Below are positions 8,460-17,705 of a DNA stretch of 64,000 bases, in pieces. This DNA comes from CAZBLK01 sp964492715 (GTDB lineage: Bacteria > Bacillota > Clostridia > Lachnospirales > WRBF01), in NCBI GenBank assembly GCA_964492715.1, contig CAZBLK010000002.1:62001-126000 (forward strand). The letters are read 5' to 3'. Numbering within the stretch: position 1 is the first letter of the stretch; each line of letters opens with the position of its first letter. Below the pieces are notes generated by a model. That model searched no databases. It was not told the DNA's origin and worked only from the letters and a program-made list of their open reading frames with translations. A program made the position numbers and the translations under genes.

Positions 8460-9926
8460 TTAAAGCCCATTAAATTCTTCAATTAACCTGTCAAGCTCAT
8501 TAGCCATGCCGTGCAGCTTGCCCCAATACTCATCATAGTCATACCACTGTGCGTTTAATTCTTCAACGTCGTACTGTTGCTGCTCTATCCATGTATAATA
8601 TTTTAAGTTGTGTATACGCTTTTTAGTTTGATAAGTAAGTTCTTCCATGCTGTCTGTACGCACTGCATGGACATGGCAAGCAAGGTCAAGCTGTGCATCA
8701 AATTTAAGGTACTCCCTGCCCCTTTCGGCTTCCATTTCGTCAAGCCTTGACTCGTACATTTCCGCAGAGTCTGTAAGAATTGTAAACACTATGTCGTTTT
8801 CTGTAAGCTCATAATATTTAGCAAACTTAATTGACGTCAAAATGTTTGCCGCCCCAGAAATTCCTACCCAGTTTAACTTTTCTATTACGTCGTTTGAAAC
8901 TCCGCATTCCTTTAAATATTCATGCCCTGCTTCTTCGTTGCAAAGCCTAAAAAGCCCAAGTGCATCATTGTCGTCAACTGCAACAACCATGTCTGTGTTT
9001 TTTACATTATGAATCCACGGAACATGTTTGTCTCCAATTCCTTCTATGCGGTGGTCGCCGAAGCCGTTTTTTAAAAGTGTTGGGCATTGTAAAGCTTCAC
9101 CAACGGCAAACTTTGCATTTTTGTGGTTGTCTTTTATAAAGTCAGCACTTCCCAAAGTTCCGCCAGAGCCAGACGTTAAGCAAACGCCTGCAACACGGCT
9201 TTTTTCGCCTTTTATTGCGTTGAAAATGTCGTTAAATGCGTTTCCTGTAACTTCGTAGTGCCACAGGTGGTTTCCAAGCTCGCCAAACTGGTTAAAAATT
9301 ATTACGTTGTCACGAGTGTTGCGAAGCTCCCACGTTTTGTCGTAAATTTCTTTTACGTTGCTTTCGCAGCCAGGCGTTGCAATAATTTCGCCGGCAACAG
9401 TTTTAAGCCACTCAAACCTTTCACGGCTCATGTTTTCCGGCAAAATTGCAATTGACTTGCAGCCAAGAAGTGCAGAATTGTACGCACCGCCACGGCAATA
9501 ATTCCCAGTTGAGGGCCAAACTGCCTCGTGGAACTCTGGGTCAAACTGCCCTGTTACAAGCCGTGGAACAAGGCAAGCAAAACTAGCCCCAACTTTGTGC
9601 GCCCCTGTTGGGAAAAACTTTCCGCTCATAGCAACAATTCTAGCTTTTACGCCGGAAATTTTTTGCGGAATTTCAACAAAATTCGGAAGCTTATTGTACA
9701 AGCCGCCTGTTCTTTGTGGTTGGTTTTTCCACGAAATTCTGTAAAGGTTAATTGGGTCAACACAGTAAAGCCCAGTCTCCTTTAACCTTTCCTTTACACT
9801 TTCAGAAATTTTATCAGGGTCTTTCATTTGTGCAATAGTCGGAATTACAATACCACGGCTTTTTACAGCATCAGCTGTTTTTTTACGTTGCTTTTCATTT
9901 ATTGTAAGGTCGATTAATTTTTTCAT
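8460..9926 (-). CDS. PLP-dependent fold-type-II enzyme (cysteine synthase-like), unknown substrate
   Basis: The 488-residue protein belongs to the tryptophan-synthase-beta/cysteine-synthase superfamily. The PLP lysine is probably K111 in PTGAHKVGAS, the asparagine loop is STGNYCRGG, and the phosphate-binding loop is TSGSGGTLGS. I chose the ATG at 9926 because AAGGGAG precedes it; the upstream extension runs into a repeat. It is the last gene of the operon beginning at carbamate kinase. It is not YgeX (diaminopropionate ammonia-lyase), which is shorter and has different motifs. An elimination or beta-replacement on an amino acid made by the pathway is an inference. Confidence 0.7.
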   Translation of the reverse strand: MKKLIDLTINEKQRKKTADAVKSRGIVIPTIAQMKDPDKISESVKERLKETGLYCVDPINLYRISWKNQPQRTGGLYNKLPNFVEIPQKISGVKARIVAMSGKFFPTGAHKVGASFACLVPRLVTGQFDPEFHEAVWPSTGNYCRGGAYNSALLGCKSIAILPENMSRERFEWLKTVAGEIIATPGCESNVKEIYDKTWELRNTRDNVIIFNQFGELGNHLWHYEVTGNAFNDIFNAIKGEKSRVAGVCLTSGSGGTLGSADFIKDNHKNAKFAVGEALQCPTLLKNGFGDHRIEGIGDKHVPWIHNVKNTDMVVAVDDNDALGLFRLCNEEAGHEYLKECGVSNDVIEKLNWVGISGAANILTSIKFAKYYELTENDIVFTILTDSAEMYESRLDEMEAERGREYLKFDAQLDLACHVHAVRTDSMEELTYQTKKRIHNLKYYTWIEQQQYDVEELNAQWYDYDEYWGKLHGMANELDRLIEEFNGL

Positions 9927-9997
9927 AAAATTACTCCCTTCAAGTGCTAATAAATATTTAGATAACAGAAGCAAAAATGCTTTCCTTGCACAAAAAT

Positions 9998-10052
9998 GGG
10001 TCAAGGGGCAAGCCCCTTGCGGGGGTTTGGGGGCAGAGCCCCCAAGGTCTTA
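9998..10052. repeat. Double-hairpin repeat, copy 4
   Basis: Near-perfect family member (GGGTCAAGGGGC...GCCCCCAAGGTCTTA) between the two PLP-enzyme genes, followed by a second CCCCCCAAGGTTTTA half-unit overlapping the end of the upstream gene. Confidence 0.85.
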
Positions 10053-10077
10053 ATCCTTTTTCCGTCCCCCCAAGGTT

Positions 10078-11322
10078 TTATTCCTTTTCCGTCCCCTCAA
10101 GATACCCCTTCAAATCCGACAAATGAGGTTTAATAACCTTAGGCCTTAAAACCGCCATCTGTGCCGACTTAATGTCCTTCAAACCACTTCCCGAAACAAC
10201 AAACACAACTGTTTCATCTGCTCCAATTTTCCCTTCTTTAACAAGCTTTGTAAGCCCGGCAAAAGCGGCAACACCAGCAGGCTCGCCAAACACGCCTGTG
10301 TTTCGTGCAAGCGTAGTCATTGCAGAAAGTATTTCATTATCACTTACATTAACAGCAATTCCGCCGCTTTCTTTAAGCGCAGTTAACGCCTTATACCCAT
10401 TCCGTGGAATACCCACCGAAATACTGTCAGCAATAGTTTGCGGCGGAACGTAGTCAAACCCAAATTCCCCTTTGACAAACGCCCTGTTTACAGGGTTCGA
10501 GTTTTCTGCCTGTACAGAAACCATTTGCGGCAGCCTGTCAATTAACCCAAGCTCGTAAAACTCTTTGAACCCTTTCCAAACGCCAGCAATGGAACACCCA
10601 TCACCAACAGACATTACAACTTTGTCGGGCACATTAAAACTTAGCTGCTCCAAAATTTCAAAGGCGGCAGTTTTTTTGCCCTCTACCAAGTATGGGTTTA
10701 TGGCACAGCTACGGTTGTACCAGCCGTATTCCTCTACAGCTTCCAAACAAAAATCAAACGCTTTGTCATAGTCGCCGTCCACCAAAACTACATTACTTCC
10801 AAAAATTAAAAGCTGAGTAAGCTTGCCTTCTGGAATTGCCTTTGGCACGAATATATAATTTTTCAAGCCCATGCAAGCCGCAAAGCCAGAAACACTAGAA
10901 GCGGCGTTGCCCGTAGAAGCGGCACAAATTACGTCTTTGCCAAGCTCGCAAGCTTTTGCTACGCCAACGGCCGAAGCTCTGTCTTTAAACGAAGCTGTTG
11001 GGTTTCGCCCTTCGTCCTTAAAGTAAACGTTTTTAATGTTAAACAGCTTTTCTAGCAGCCCCGACTTATAAAGTGGCGTGTTTCCAATTTTAAGTTCTGC
11101 CGCACCCGAAAGCCCTTTAAGCGGTAAAATTGGCAAGTACCGCCAAATTGTTTGGTCTGCATTTTCCTGTAAATACTTTTTTGTAAGAGTTTGTTTAACA
11201 AGCGGCATGTCGTACAAAACGTCAAGCGTTCCTTCTGTGCCACAAACAGGGCAGTTGTACATAACAGTTTCGTCAACAAGCTTTCCGCACTTTGAACACC
11301 GTAAATGTTTAATCTTTTCCAT
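10078..11322 (-). CDS. Threonine synthase-like PLP enzyme
   Basis: Threonine synthases convert O-phosphohomoserine to threonine; this 414-residue protein has that fold. It has an N-terminal zinc ribbon (CSKC and CPVC, residues 9-27) and the PLP lysine K113 in NPTASFKDRAS. The ASTGNAASS loop and a C-terminal VVSGSGLKD phosphate loop follow. Its place within a purine-degradation operon and beside a second PLP enzyme suggests it may act on another substrate here. The ATG at 11322 is preferred over a TTG four codons upstream, though its ribosome site is weak. Confidence 0.72.
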   Translation of the reverse strand: MEKIKHLRCSKCGKLVDETVMYNCPVCGTEGTLDVLYDMPLVKQTLTKKYLQENADQTIWRYLPILPLKGLSGAAELKIGNTPLYKSGLLEKLFNIKNVYFKDEGRNPTASFKDRASAVGVAKACELGKDVICAASTGNAASSVSGFAACMGLKNYIFVPKAIPEGKLTQLLIFGSNVVLVDGDYDKAFDFCLEAVEEYGWYNRSCAINPYLVEGKKTAAFEILEQLSFNVPDKVVMSVGDGCSIAGVWKGFKEFYELGLIDRLPQMVSVQAENSNPVNRAFVKGEFGFDYVPPQTIADSISVGIPRNGYKALTALKESGGIAVNVSDNEILSAMTTLARNTGVFGEPAGVAAFAGLTKLVKEGKIGADETVVFVVSGSGLKDIKSAQMAVLRPKVIKPHLSDLKGYLEGTEKE

Positions 11323-11341
11323 AACTATCCGCAAGGCTTGT

Positions 11342-12016
11342 TTATTTTAACTTAATCATGCTTAAAATATCGCTGCCCTGCTCCTCCTTAACCAGCTTCA
11401 TGTACCGATAAACACTTGGTATTGACATGTCAAGAGCTTTTGCCGTAATGTTTACAGCACCTTTTAAAACAAAAACCCCCGATTGGTAAAGCGTTTTTAT
11501 AATAAGCGTTTTGTCGTCCTGCGAAAGGCTTAAAGGGTCAATGTTGTTTTCGGCGATGACGGCTTTAATGCTTGAAATTGTGTGTTCCTCTGCGCTTATG
11601 TTAAGCTGTTCAAGCATTACGTCGTCTTGATATTTGTCGGTGTCGCCTATAATGCTGTTTAAATAGTTACGCATACTTATAAGCTGTAGGTTGTCGGTGT
11701 TTACGCAAAGAAGTCCCACAAGTTCGCCTTCATCACGAATAAAAAACGTTGTAGAACGTATGCTTTGTGCGTTCTTTACTCCGCTAAGGCTGCTTTCAAC
11801 AAAGCTTGCTTCGCCCTCTTTTGCCATAGCAACAATTTTGCCTACTTGCTCGCTGGACGGCTCGCCAATTGCGTTTCCGCTTGCTCCACCGTTTTTCATT
11901 GCAATTACTTTAGGTGCATCACCTGTTACATCATGCAAAACAATTTCCGAGTTTGCACCAAGGACAGCCGCAAGGAAGTCCACCAAATTTATATAAGACT
12001 TTAACAATTTATTCAT
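11342..12016 (-). CDS. YheO-like PAS / helix-turn-helix regulator
   Basis: The 224-residue protein has the YheO/DauR architecture. An N-terminal PAS-like sensing domain (about 8-115, with EIVLHDV and GLLCVNTD) is followed by a C-terminal helix-turn-helix (about 175-215, AKALDMSIPSVYRYMK). Relatives sense small amino-acid-type ligands in the cytoplasm and control adjacent catabolic genes. It is embedded between ygfK and the PLP enzymes on the same strand, so it is probably co-transcribed and autoregulating. It is the best local candidate to control the operon. The ligand is unknown. Confidence 0.82.
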   Translation of the reverse strand: MNKLLKSYINLVDFLAAVLGANSEIVLHDVTGDAPKVIAMKNGGASGNAIGEPSSEQVGKIVAMAKEGEASFVESSLSGVKNAQSIRSTTFFIRDEGELVGLLCVNTDNLQLISMRNYLNSIIGDTDKYQDDVMLEQLNISAEEHTISSIKAVIAENNIDPLSLSQDDKTLIIKTLYQSGVFVLKGAVNITAKALDMSIPSVYRYMKLVKEEQGSDILSMIKLK

Positions 12017-12051
12017 AACTCACCTCATCAAATTCTACAGAAAAAACTATA

Positions 12052-15000
12052 TTATACCATAAAACTGTAGTTTTCAAAAAAGGCTTTTATAACGTTGTAA
12101 ATTGGGTTTGGAAGATGGCTATTTTCGCTGTCATCCTCAAGCGAAGTTTCCACTACACTTTCACCATAACGTACACGAACAACTTTTCCTTCATCTATCA
12201 ACAAAAACCCTTGCTGTGTGCTTTCGTTAAAGTCGTCCTCCGATGAAAAGTATGTAAGCTTATCTTTGTAAGGCGCCGACTTATAAGGGCAGAACCCCTC
12301 ACAGTTTCCGCACTCGTTGCAAAGTGGGTCAAGGTGTACAATTTGCGACATAGAAAGTTGTGGAACTTTTACGGAAACGTTTGCTCTGTTTGGGCAAACC
12401 TCTACGCAAATGTTGCAAACGTAATTACATTCTAAGCAACGCTTTGCTTCGCTTCCTGCTTCAAGCGTGTGGCAAAGCACAGCTTTTTTTGCCGACAAAG
12501 CATCATAGTTTTCGCCTGCCATGTCCTCGAACGATTTCAGCGGAAGCTCACAGCCTTTTTCACGTTTCATAACCTCGTTTGCAAACGCCAAGCCGTCAGC
12601 CATTGCTTCAACAATTGTCGAAGGCCCACGAGAAGCATCTCCGCCTATGAACACATTTTTAACGGAAGTTTCGCCGTTTTCGTTTGCTTTTATTTTTCCG
12701 TTTACAACTTCAATTCCGTTTTTCTCACAAACAGTTGTGTCTACACGTTCGCCAATTGCGCCGATTACTGTGTCAATTTCAAGCGTGACAAATTCGTCTG
12801 TCGGAACAGGGCTTTGCCTGCCAGTTTTATCTTTTTCGCCAAGCTTCATTTTTTGACAAGTCAAAACGCCGCCTTTGTGCGAGTGTGGCGCTGTAAGCTC
12901 TAAAAACTTAACGCCTTCAATTAAAGCAAGCGCAATTTCTTCACGTTCTGCTGGCGCTAAGTCCATTGTGCGCCTATAAATTACATAAACATTTGCAACG
13001 CCGTTTACACGTGTTGCCGCACGTGCGGCGTCCATTGCAGAATTTCCTGCGCCGATTATTGCAACGTTTTTGCCCAAGCTTACGCTAGGGTTTTCCCTAA
13101 ACTGCTCCAAAAATTCAATTACGTTTAAAGGTGTTTTGTCGCTTTCGTCCGCAAGCTTAACTAACGTTTGCTTCCCTGCGCCAATTGCTAGAAGAACATA
13201 TTTAAAGCCGCCACTAAAAAGCGTTTTCAAAGAAAAGATAGGTGTAAAACCTGTAACAAAACGTCCTCCGTGCTTTTTCACAAGCTCTACGTCTTTTGCA
13301 ACAAGCTCGCTTTCAATGCGGAAAGTTGGAATGACGTTTGCAACAACGCCTCCAAGCCTTTCTTTTTGCTCGAAAACTGTTACATCAAAGCCGCTTTTGC
13401 AAAGGAACATAGCCGCTGAAAGACCGCAAGGCCCTGCGCCGATTATTGCAACTTTTGCACCGTTTGCTTTTACTGGAATAACTTGGTTTACAAGCGTGTC
13501 GTATGCGGCTTCGGTTGCAACAAACTTTTCCCTGCGGATATAAACAGGCTCGTCGTAGTCTATGCGTGTGCATTTGTCCATACATGGGTGGGCGCAAATT
13601 TTCCCTGTTGTAAACGGCATTGCGTTACGCTCGGTTATTACTTTTAGCGCACCCAAGTAGTCGCCGTTTCCAGTGCGCTTAATGTACTCTGGAATGTCTT
13701 GATGAATTGGGCAGCCGTTTTTGCAAGGCGCAACGTAACAGCTTAAAAGTGGAACTTGCTCGTTTATTTTGCGGCTTTCAACATGGCGTTTTTGTTTCAT
13801 ATGGTTTGGGTCAATTTCTGTTGCTAAAGCTGCAAGCTTTTCAAGGTTTATTCCGCTTGGAACGTCATGGCCTTTTTCTAAAAGCTTTTCGGCAATTTGC
13901 TTTAACCGCAAATAACCGCCTGGTTTTAAAATTGTAGTCGCAACCGTAATTGGGAAAATGCCAGCTTCAAAAATTTTGTCAATGTTAAAAGCATCTGCAC
14001 CGCCAGAAAATGAAATGTTCAAGTCGCCGTCAAATGCTGTTGCAAGAATTAACGCCGCATTTATAGAAAGCGGATAAAGCCCACGCCCCGACATGTACAT
14101 TTCTTCTCCGGCAAGGCGGTTGTCAACAATTTTTACAGGGAAAGTGTTTGTTAGCTTTACGCCAAACGTAAGCCCCTGCTCTTTTGCCGTTTGCTTCAGC
14201 CGTGTAAGCATAGAAATTGCGGCATCAAACTGCAAATCGTTTTTAAAATGGTGCTCGTCAAACACCAAATGCTTGTATCCCATTTTGTCGCAAAGTTCCC
14301 TAGCCGTTTTGTAGCCCAAAATCGTTGGGTTCATTTTAACAAACGTGTGCAGCTTTTTTTCTGTAAGCAAATAGTTTGCTATTTTTTCAATTTCACCTGC
14401 TGGGCAGCCGTGAAGCGTTGACAGCGTAATGGATTTGCAAATTTCTGGTGAAATTTCATTTATATATGCTTCGTCTACATTTTCAAACAAAGCTATGTTT
14501 TCAAGAAGGTAATTTTTACATTGTTTAAAAATGTCGGTTTGCTCGGCGTTTTTCAGCCCTTCTATAAATGTGTTTATCTTCTGAGAAGTAATTCCGTCAT
14601 AGTCGTAGCCCACGCTCATGTTAAAAGCAAAGCCATCTTTTGCGCCAAGCCCAAATTCCTTTGTAAGTATAGCAAGCGCAAAATAACCCTTTACATATTC
14701 CTCAAAAGCTTCGTTTACGTAAAGCTCGGTTGACCATTCAACGTTAAAGCCCTCGTCCGTCGCTTCAATGCAAGGCTTTGCAACAGGTAGGTCTGGCCCG
14801 TCAAGTGTTTGCACCGTTTTAAGCTCGAAAAAGCGGCTGCCCGTTAAAAACCCAGCAACAATGTTTTGTGCAAGCTGTGTGTGTGGGCCTGCGGCTGGGC
14901 CAAACGGCGTTTCAATATGCTTGCCGAAAATTGCCAGCGTTTTTTCTTTGTCTGACACAAAAAACTTGCTTTTGGGTACGCCAAAAATTGTTCCCTCTTG

Positions 15001-15066
15001 TTTATATTCTGTGAATATCCAGTTTATAAGGCGGTTAAATGGTATTTGCTTCATTCGTTCGCTCAT
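12052..15066 (-). CDS. ygfK: YgfK, putative selenate reductase-type flavo-Fe-S oxidoreductase
   Basis: The 1004-residue multidomain protein matches YgfK. A dihydroorotate-dehydrogenase-like flavin barrel fills about 1-420. An Fe-S cysteine cluster (CYVAPCKNGCP) lies near residue 440, followed by a GltD-like NAD(P)/FAD domain with AIIGAGPCGLS and AIIGAGNSAMD. Two C-terminal ferredoxin-like clusters (CNICVEVCP, CNECGNCEGFCP) complete it. Established: ygfK co-occurs with ssnA, ygeW and ygeY in anaerobic purine/uric-acid clusters. Inference: it reduces a purine-derived intermediate using NAD(P)H. A TAAGGAGG site precedes the ATG and the ssnA gene ends 11 bases upstream. Confidence 0.92.
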   Translation of the reverse strand: MSERMKQIPFNRLINWIFTEYKQEGTIFGVPKSKFFVSDKEKTLAIFGKHIETPFGPAAGPHTQLAQNIVAGFLTGSRFFELKTVQTLDGPDLPVAKPCIEATDEGFNVEWSTELYVNEAFEEYVKGYFALAILTKEFGLGAKDGFAFNMSVGYDYDGITSQKINTFIEGLKNAEQTDIFKQCKNYLLENIALFENVDEAYINEISPEICKSITLSTLHGCPAGEIEKIANYLLTEKKLHTFVKMNPTILGYKTARELCDKMGYKHLVFDEHHFKNDLQFDAAISMLTRLKQTAKEQGLTFGVKLTNTFPVKIVDNRLAGEEMYMSGRGLYPLSINAALILATAFDGDLNISFSGGADAFNIDKIFEAGIFPITVATTILKPGGYLRLKQIAEKLLEKGHDVPSGINLEKLAALATEIDPNHMKQKRHVESRKINEQVPLLSCYVAPCKNGCPIHQDIPEYIKRTGNGDYLGALKVITERNAMPFTTGKICAHPCMDKCTRIDYDEPVYIRREKFVATEAAYDTLVNQVIPVKANGAKVAIIGAGPCGLSAAMFLCKSGFDVTVFEQKERLGGVVANVIPTFRIESELVAKDVELVKKHGGRFVTGFTPIFSLKTLFSGGFKYVLLAIGAGKQTLVKLADESDKTPLNVIEFLEQFRENPSVSLGKNVAIIGAGNSAMDAARAATRVNGVANVYVIYRRTMDLAPAEREEIALALIEGVKFLELTAPHSHKGGVLTCQKMKLGEKDKTGRQSPVPTDEFVTLEIDTVIGAIGERVDTTVCEKNGIEVVNGKIKANENGETSVKNVFIGGDASRGPSTIVEAMADGLAFANEVMKREKGCELPLKSFEDMAGENYDALSAKKAVLCHTLEAGSEAKRCLECNYVCNICVEVCPNRANVSVKVPQLSMSQIVHLDPLCNECGNCEGFCPYKSAPYKDKLTYFSSEDDFNESTQQGFLLIDEGKVVRVRYGESVVETSLEDDSENSHLPNPIYNVIKAFFENYSFMV

Positions 15067-15077
15067 ATAAAACCTCC

Positions 15078-16394
15078 TTACACTCTAGCCCAAAGTTTTT
15101 GTGAAAGCTCTCTTGACTTTGCAAAAATTTCTGCTTCGTCTGCCGTCAAAAGCTTTCTGTCACGCATTACAACTTTGCCGTTAATAACCGAAGTTAAAGT
15201 GCATCGCCCACTCATACCAAAAAGAATGTGCGAGTTTATGTTTGTTTCGTTAAGCGGTGTCAAAGGGTCGTACTCAACTATAATAACGTCTGCGGCATAA
15301 TCTTCTTTAATTTTCCCGACATTCCCAAAGTATTTTTCGGTTATTGCACGGTTGTTTTCAAAAAGCATTTGCGGAACTTCTCCCCATGCAACGCTTGGGT
15401 TTTGCTCGTTATGCTTTTGAAAAATGTTTGCAACTTTCATAGACTCTAACATGTCGCTTGTGTAGCCGTCTGTGCCAAGCCCTGTTAAAACACCTTGCTC
15501 CATTAGCTTTAAAATTTTTGCACAGCCCACAGCGTTACCCATGTTTGACTCTGGGTTGTGTACTACTATCGTATTTGTTTTTTTAAGCAGCTCAATTTCG
15601 TTGTCGTCTACGTGTATGCAGTGTACGGCAATTGTGTTTTCACCCAAAATGCCGCTGTCGTTAAGCCTCTCAATTACACGCTTGCCGTACTTTTCTGTGT
15701 TAAACTTTACGTCCTCAACGCCCTCTGCGGCGTGAATGTGAAAGCCTGCATAGTCTGGCTTTTTTGCAACTGCCTTCTCAAGCGTTTTGTCCGAAAGTGT
15801 AAACGCCGCATGAAGCCCAAACATTCCGGCCGTCATGCCACCGTTGTTTTCTTTTGCGTGTTTAATGAAGTTTACGTTTTCCTCAATTCCTTCATCAGCA
15901 ATTTTTTCACCGTCTCTGTCGGAAACCTCGTAGCAAAAGCACCCACGGACACCAAGCTCGTTAGCAACGTCAGCAATTGTAAACAAGCTGTTTGTAACAG
16001 AATACGCCGAAGCGTGATGGTCAAACACAGTTGTAACGCCATTTTTTATGCTGTCGGCAAACGTTGCGTATGCGCTGTATTTTACATCATCAAGGTTTAA
16101 AGCTTTGTCAATGCGCCACCACATACCCTCCAGCACTTCCCCAAAGTTTTTTGGTGAAATTCCAAGGTTTAGCCCCCTTGCAAACGCACTGTAAATGTGG
16201 TGGTGTGTGTTTATTAAACCTGGCATAATGACGTTTCCGCAAGCGTCAATAAATTGTTCATTAGGGTATTTAGCTTGCATTTCTGCCGTTTCGCCATAGC
16301 CTTTAATTTTTGTTCCTTCTATGTAAACTGCACCGTTTTCAAAAAACGGCTTTGCCTCATTCCTTGTAATAAGCCTTCCATTTCCAATAAGCAT
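15078..16394 (-). CDS. ssnA: SsnA amidohydrolase (putative aminohydrolase)
   Basis: Metal-dependent amidohydrolase of the SsnA/atrazine-chlorohydrolase group, 438 residues. The metal motif NTHHHIYSA, the FHIHAAEG segment and LGTDGYTSD are visible. SsnA proteins are encoded next to ygfK in selenium-dependent Mo hydroxylase and uric-acid clusters and are thought to hydrolyse a ring or imine bond of a purine breakdown product. I chose the ATG at 16394 because AAGGAGGG sits 5 bases before it; the longer frame crosses a repeat. Confidence 0.9.
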   Translation of the reverse strand: MLIGNGRLITRNEAKPFFENGAVYIEGTKIKGYGETAEMQAKYPNEQFIDACGNVIMPGLINTHHHIYSAFARGLNLGISPKNFGEVLEGMWWRIDKALNLDDVKYSAYATFADSIKNGVTTVFDHHASAYSVTNSLFTIADVANELGVRGCFCYEVSDRDGEKIADEGIEENVNFIKHAKENNGGMTAGMFGLHAAFTLSDKTLEKAVAKKPDYAGFHIHAAEGVEDVKFNTEKYGKRVIERLNDSGILGENTIAVHCIHVDDNEIELLKKTNTIVVHNPESNMGNAVGCAKILKLMEQGVLTGLGTDGYTSDMLESMKVANIFQKHNEQNPSVAWGEVPQMLFENNRAITEKYFGNVGKIKEDYAADVIIVEYDPLTPLNETNINSHILFGMSGRCTLTSVINGKVVMRDRKLLTADEAEIFAKSRELSQKLWARV

Positions 16395-16413
16395 AAAACC
16401 CTCCTTAAAAAAT

Positions 16414-16467
16414 GGGTCAAGGGCAAAGCCCTTGCGGGGGTTTGGGGGCAGAGCCCCCAAAGTCTTA
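16414..16467. repeat. Double-hairpin repeat, copy 5 (within operon)
   Basis: A near-perfect member placed between ygeY and ssnA. It could set different mRNA levels for the two halves of the operon, as REP sequences do. Confidence 0.85.
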
Positions 16468-16469
16468 CA

Positions 16470-17681
16470 TCAGCCCTTTGCCCCCTCACAATAAAGCATT
16501 GGAATAACGGCATACATAGCCGCACACTTTACAAGCTCGTCTTTGAAAGTTTTTTCATTGGGCGCATGTGCTTGGTCTTCATGCCCCGGACCAAACCCGA
16601 CGCACGGAATGTTGTACCGCCCCATAATAGAAACGGCGTTTGTCGAAAACGTCCACTTGTCAACAAACGGCTTACTTTCAAAAAGCTGTTCATACGACTG
16701 CACTAAAGTTTTGCAAGCAATGTGGTCTTCTGGCAAAACCCATGTAGGGAAGTAACATTCTGTTGGGTAAACAAGCCCTGTGTAAGCTGGGCGGTCGTAT
16801 TCATACATTGAAACAACGGCGTTTGCTGCCTTTACAGAAGGAAGTGCTTCAATTTCTTTTATTGCGCCCTCCCATGTTTCGCCCCAAGTGAGCCTACGGT
16901 CTACACTTATAGTACAGCTATCAGCTACAGCGCAACGACTTGGCGACGTAAAGAAAATTTCTGAAACAGTTAAGCTTCCTTTGCCTAAAAACTCATCGTA
17001 GTGAAGCCTTGTGTGAAGCTCCTTTAACTCGTTCAAAATTGGTGCCATTTTGAAAATTGCGTTGTCGCCACGTTCTGGTGCAGAGCCGTGACAGCTTACG
17101 CCTTTTACCGTAACTTTAATTTCCATTCTGCCACGATGCCCACGGTAAATGTTGCACGAGGTTGGCTCGGTAATAACTACAAATTCTGGGCGAATGTTGC
17201 TTTCGTTTACTATGTACTGCCAGCACAATCCGTCACAGTCTTCCTCTTGAACAGAGCCTACAACAATTAAAGTGTAGTCGTCTTCAAGCTTTAAGTCCTT
17301 TATAATTTTGCCTGCGTAAACCATTGAAGCCATGCCGCCCTCTTGGTCGGAGCCACCACGCCCAACAATTACGTTGTCGTCCTCTGCACCCTCGTAAGGG
17401 TCGTAGTCCCAAAGCGAAATGTCGCCTATACCAACTGTGTCTATGTGTGCGTCCATTGCAATTACGTGTTTGCCGTGCCCTATGTAGCCAAGCACGTTGC
17501 CCATTTTATCAATTTCAACTTTGTCAAAGCCGACATGTTCCATTTCTTCCTTTATGCGTAGCACAACTTTTTCTTCGTTACAGCTTTCGCTTGGAATTGC
17601 AATCATATCTCGCAAAAATTTTGTCATGTTTGGCTTGTAGCTTTCGGCTAGTTCTAAAACTTTTTTAAAATCTATTGACAT
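16470..17681 (-). CDS. ygeY: YgeY, M20 family metallo-hydrolase
   Basis: Zinc amidohydrolase/peptidase of the M20/ArgE/DapE family, 403 residues. Metal-site motifs are visible: AMDAHIDTVGIGD, GRGGSDQEGGMA, and EEDCDG, with GPGHEDQAHAPNE near the C-terminus. YgeY belongs to the gut uric-acid utilisation gene set and is predicted to cleave an amide in a ring-opened intermediate. The ATG at 17681 follows GGAGGTG; a start five codons earlier lacks support. It lies between ygeW and ssnA on one strand with a 9-base gap to ygeW. Confidence 0.9.
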   Translation of the reverse strand: MSIDFKKVLELAESYKPNMTKFLRDMIAIPSESCNEEKVVLRIKEEMEHVGFDKVEIDKMGNVLGYIGHGKHVIAMDAHIDTVGIGDISLWDYDPYEGAEDDNVIVGRGGSDQEGGMASMVYAGKIIKDLKLEDDYTLIVVGSVQEEDCDGLCWQYIVNESNIRPEFVVITEPTSCNIYRGHRGRMEIKVTVKGVSCHGSAPERGDNAIFKMAPILNELKELHTRLHYDEFLGKGSLTVSEIFFTSPSRCAVADSCTISVDRRLTWGETWEGAIKEIEALPSVKAANAVVSMYEYDRPAYTGLVYPTECYFPTWVLPEDHIACKTLVQSYEQLFESKPFVDKWTFSTNAVSIMGRYNIPCVGFGPGHEDQAHAPNEKTFKDELVKCAAMYAVIPMLYCEGAKG

Positions 17682-17705
17682 TTTTAACACCTCCATTTAA
17701 ACGCA

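Noticed and set aside
8460..9926. Naming the PLP enzyme YgeX
   Set aside because: Length and motifs differ from diaminopropionate ammonia-lyase.
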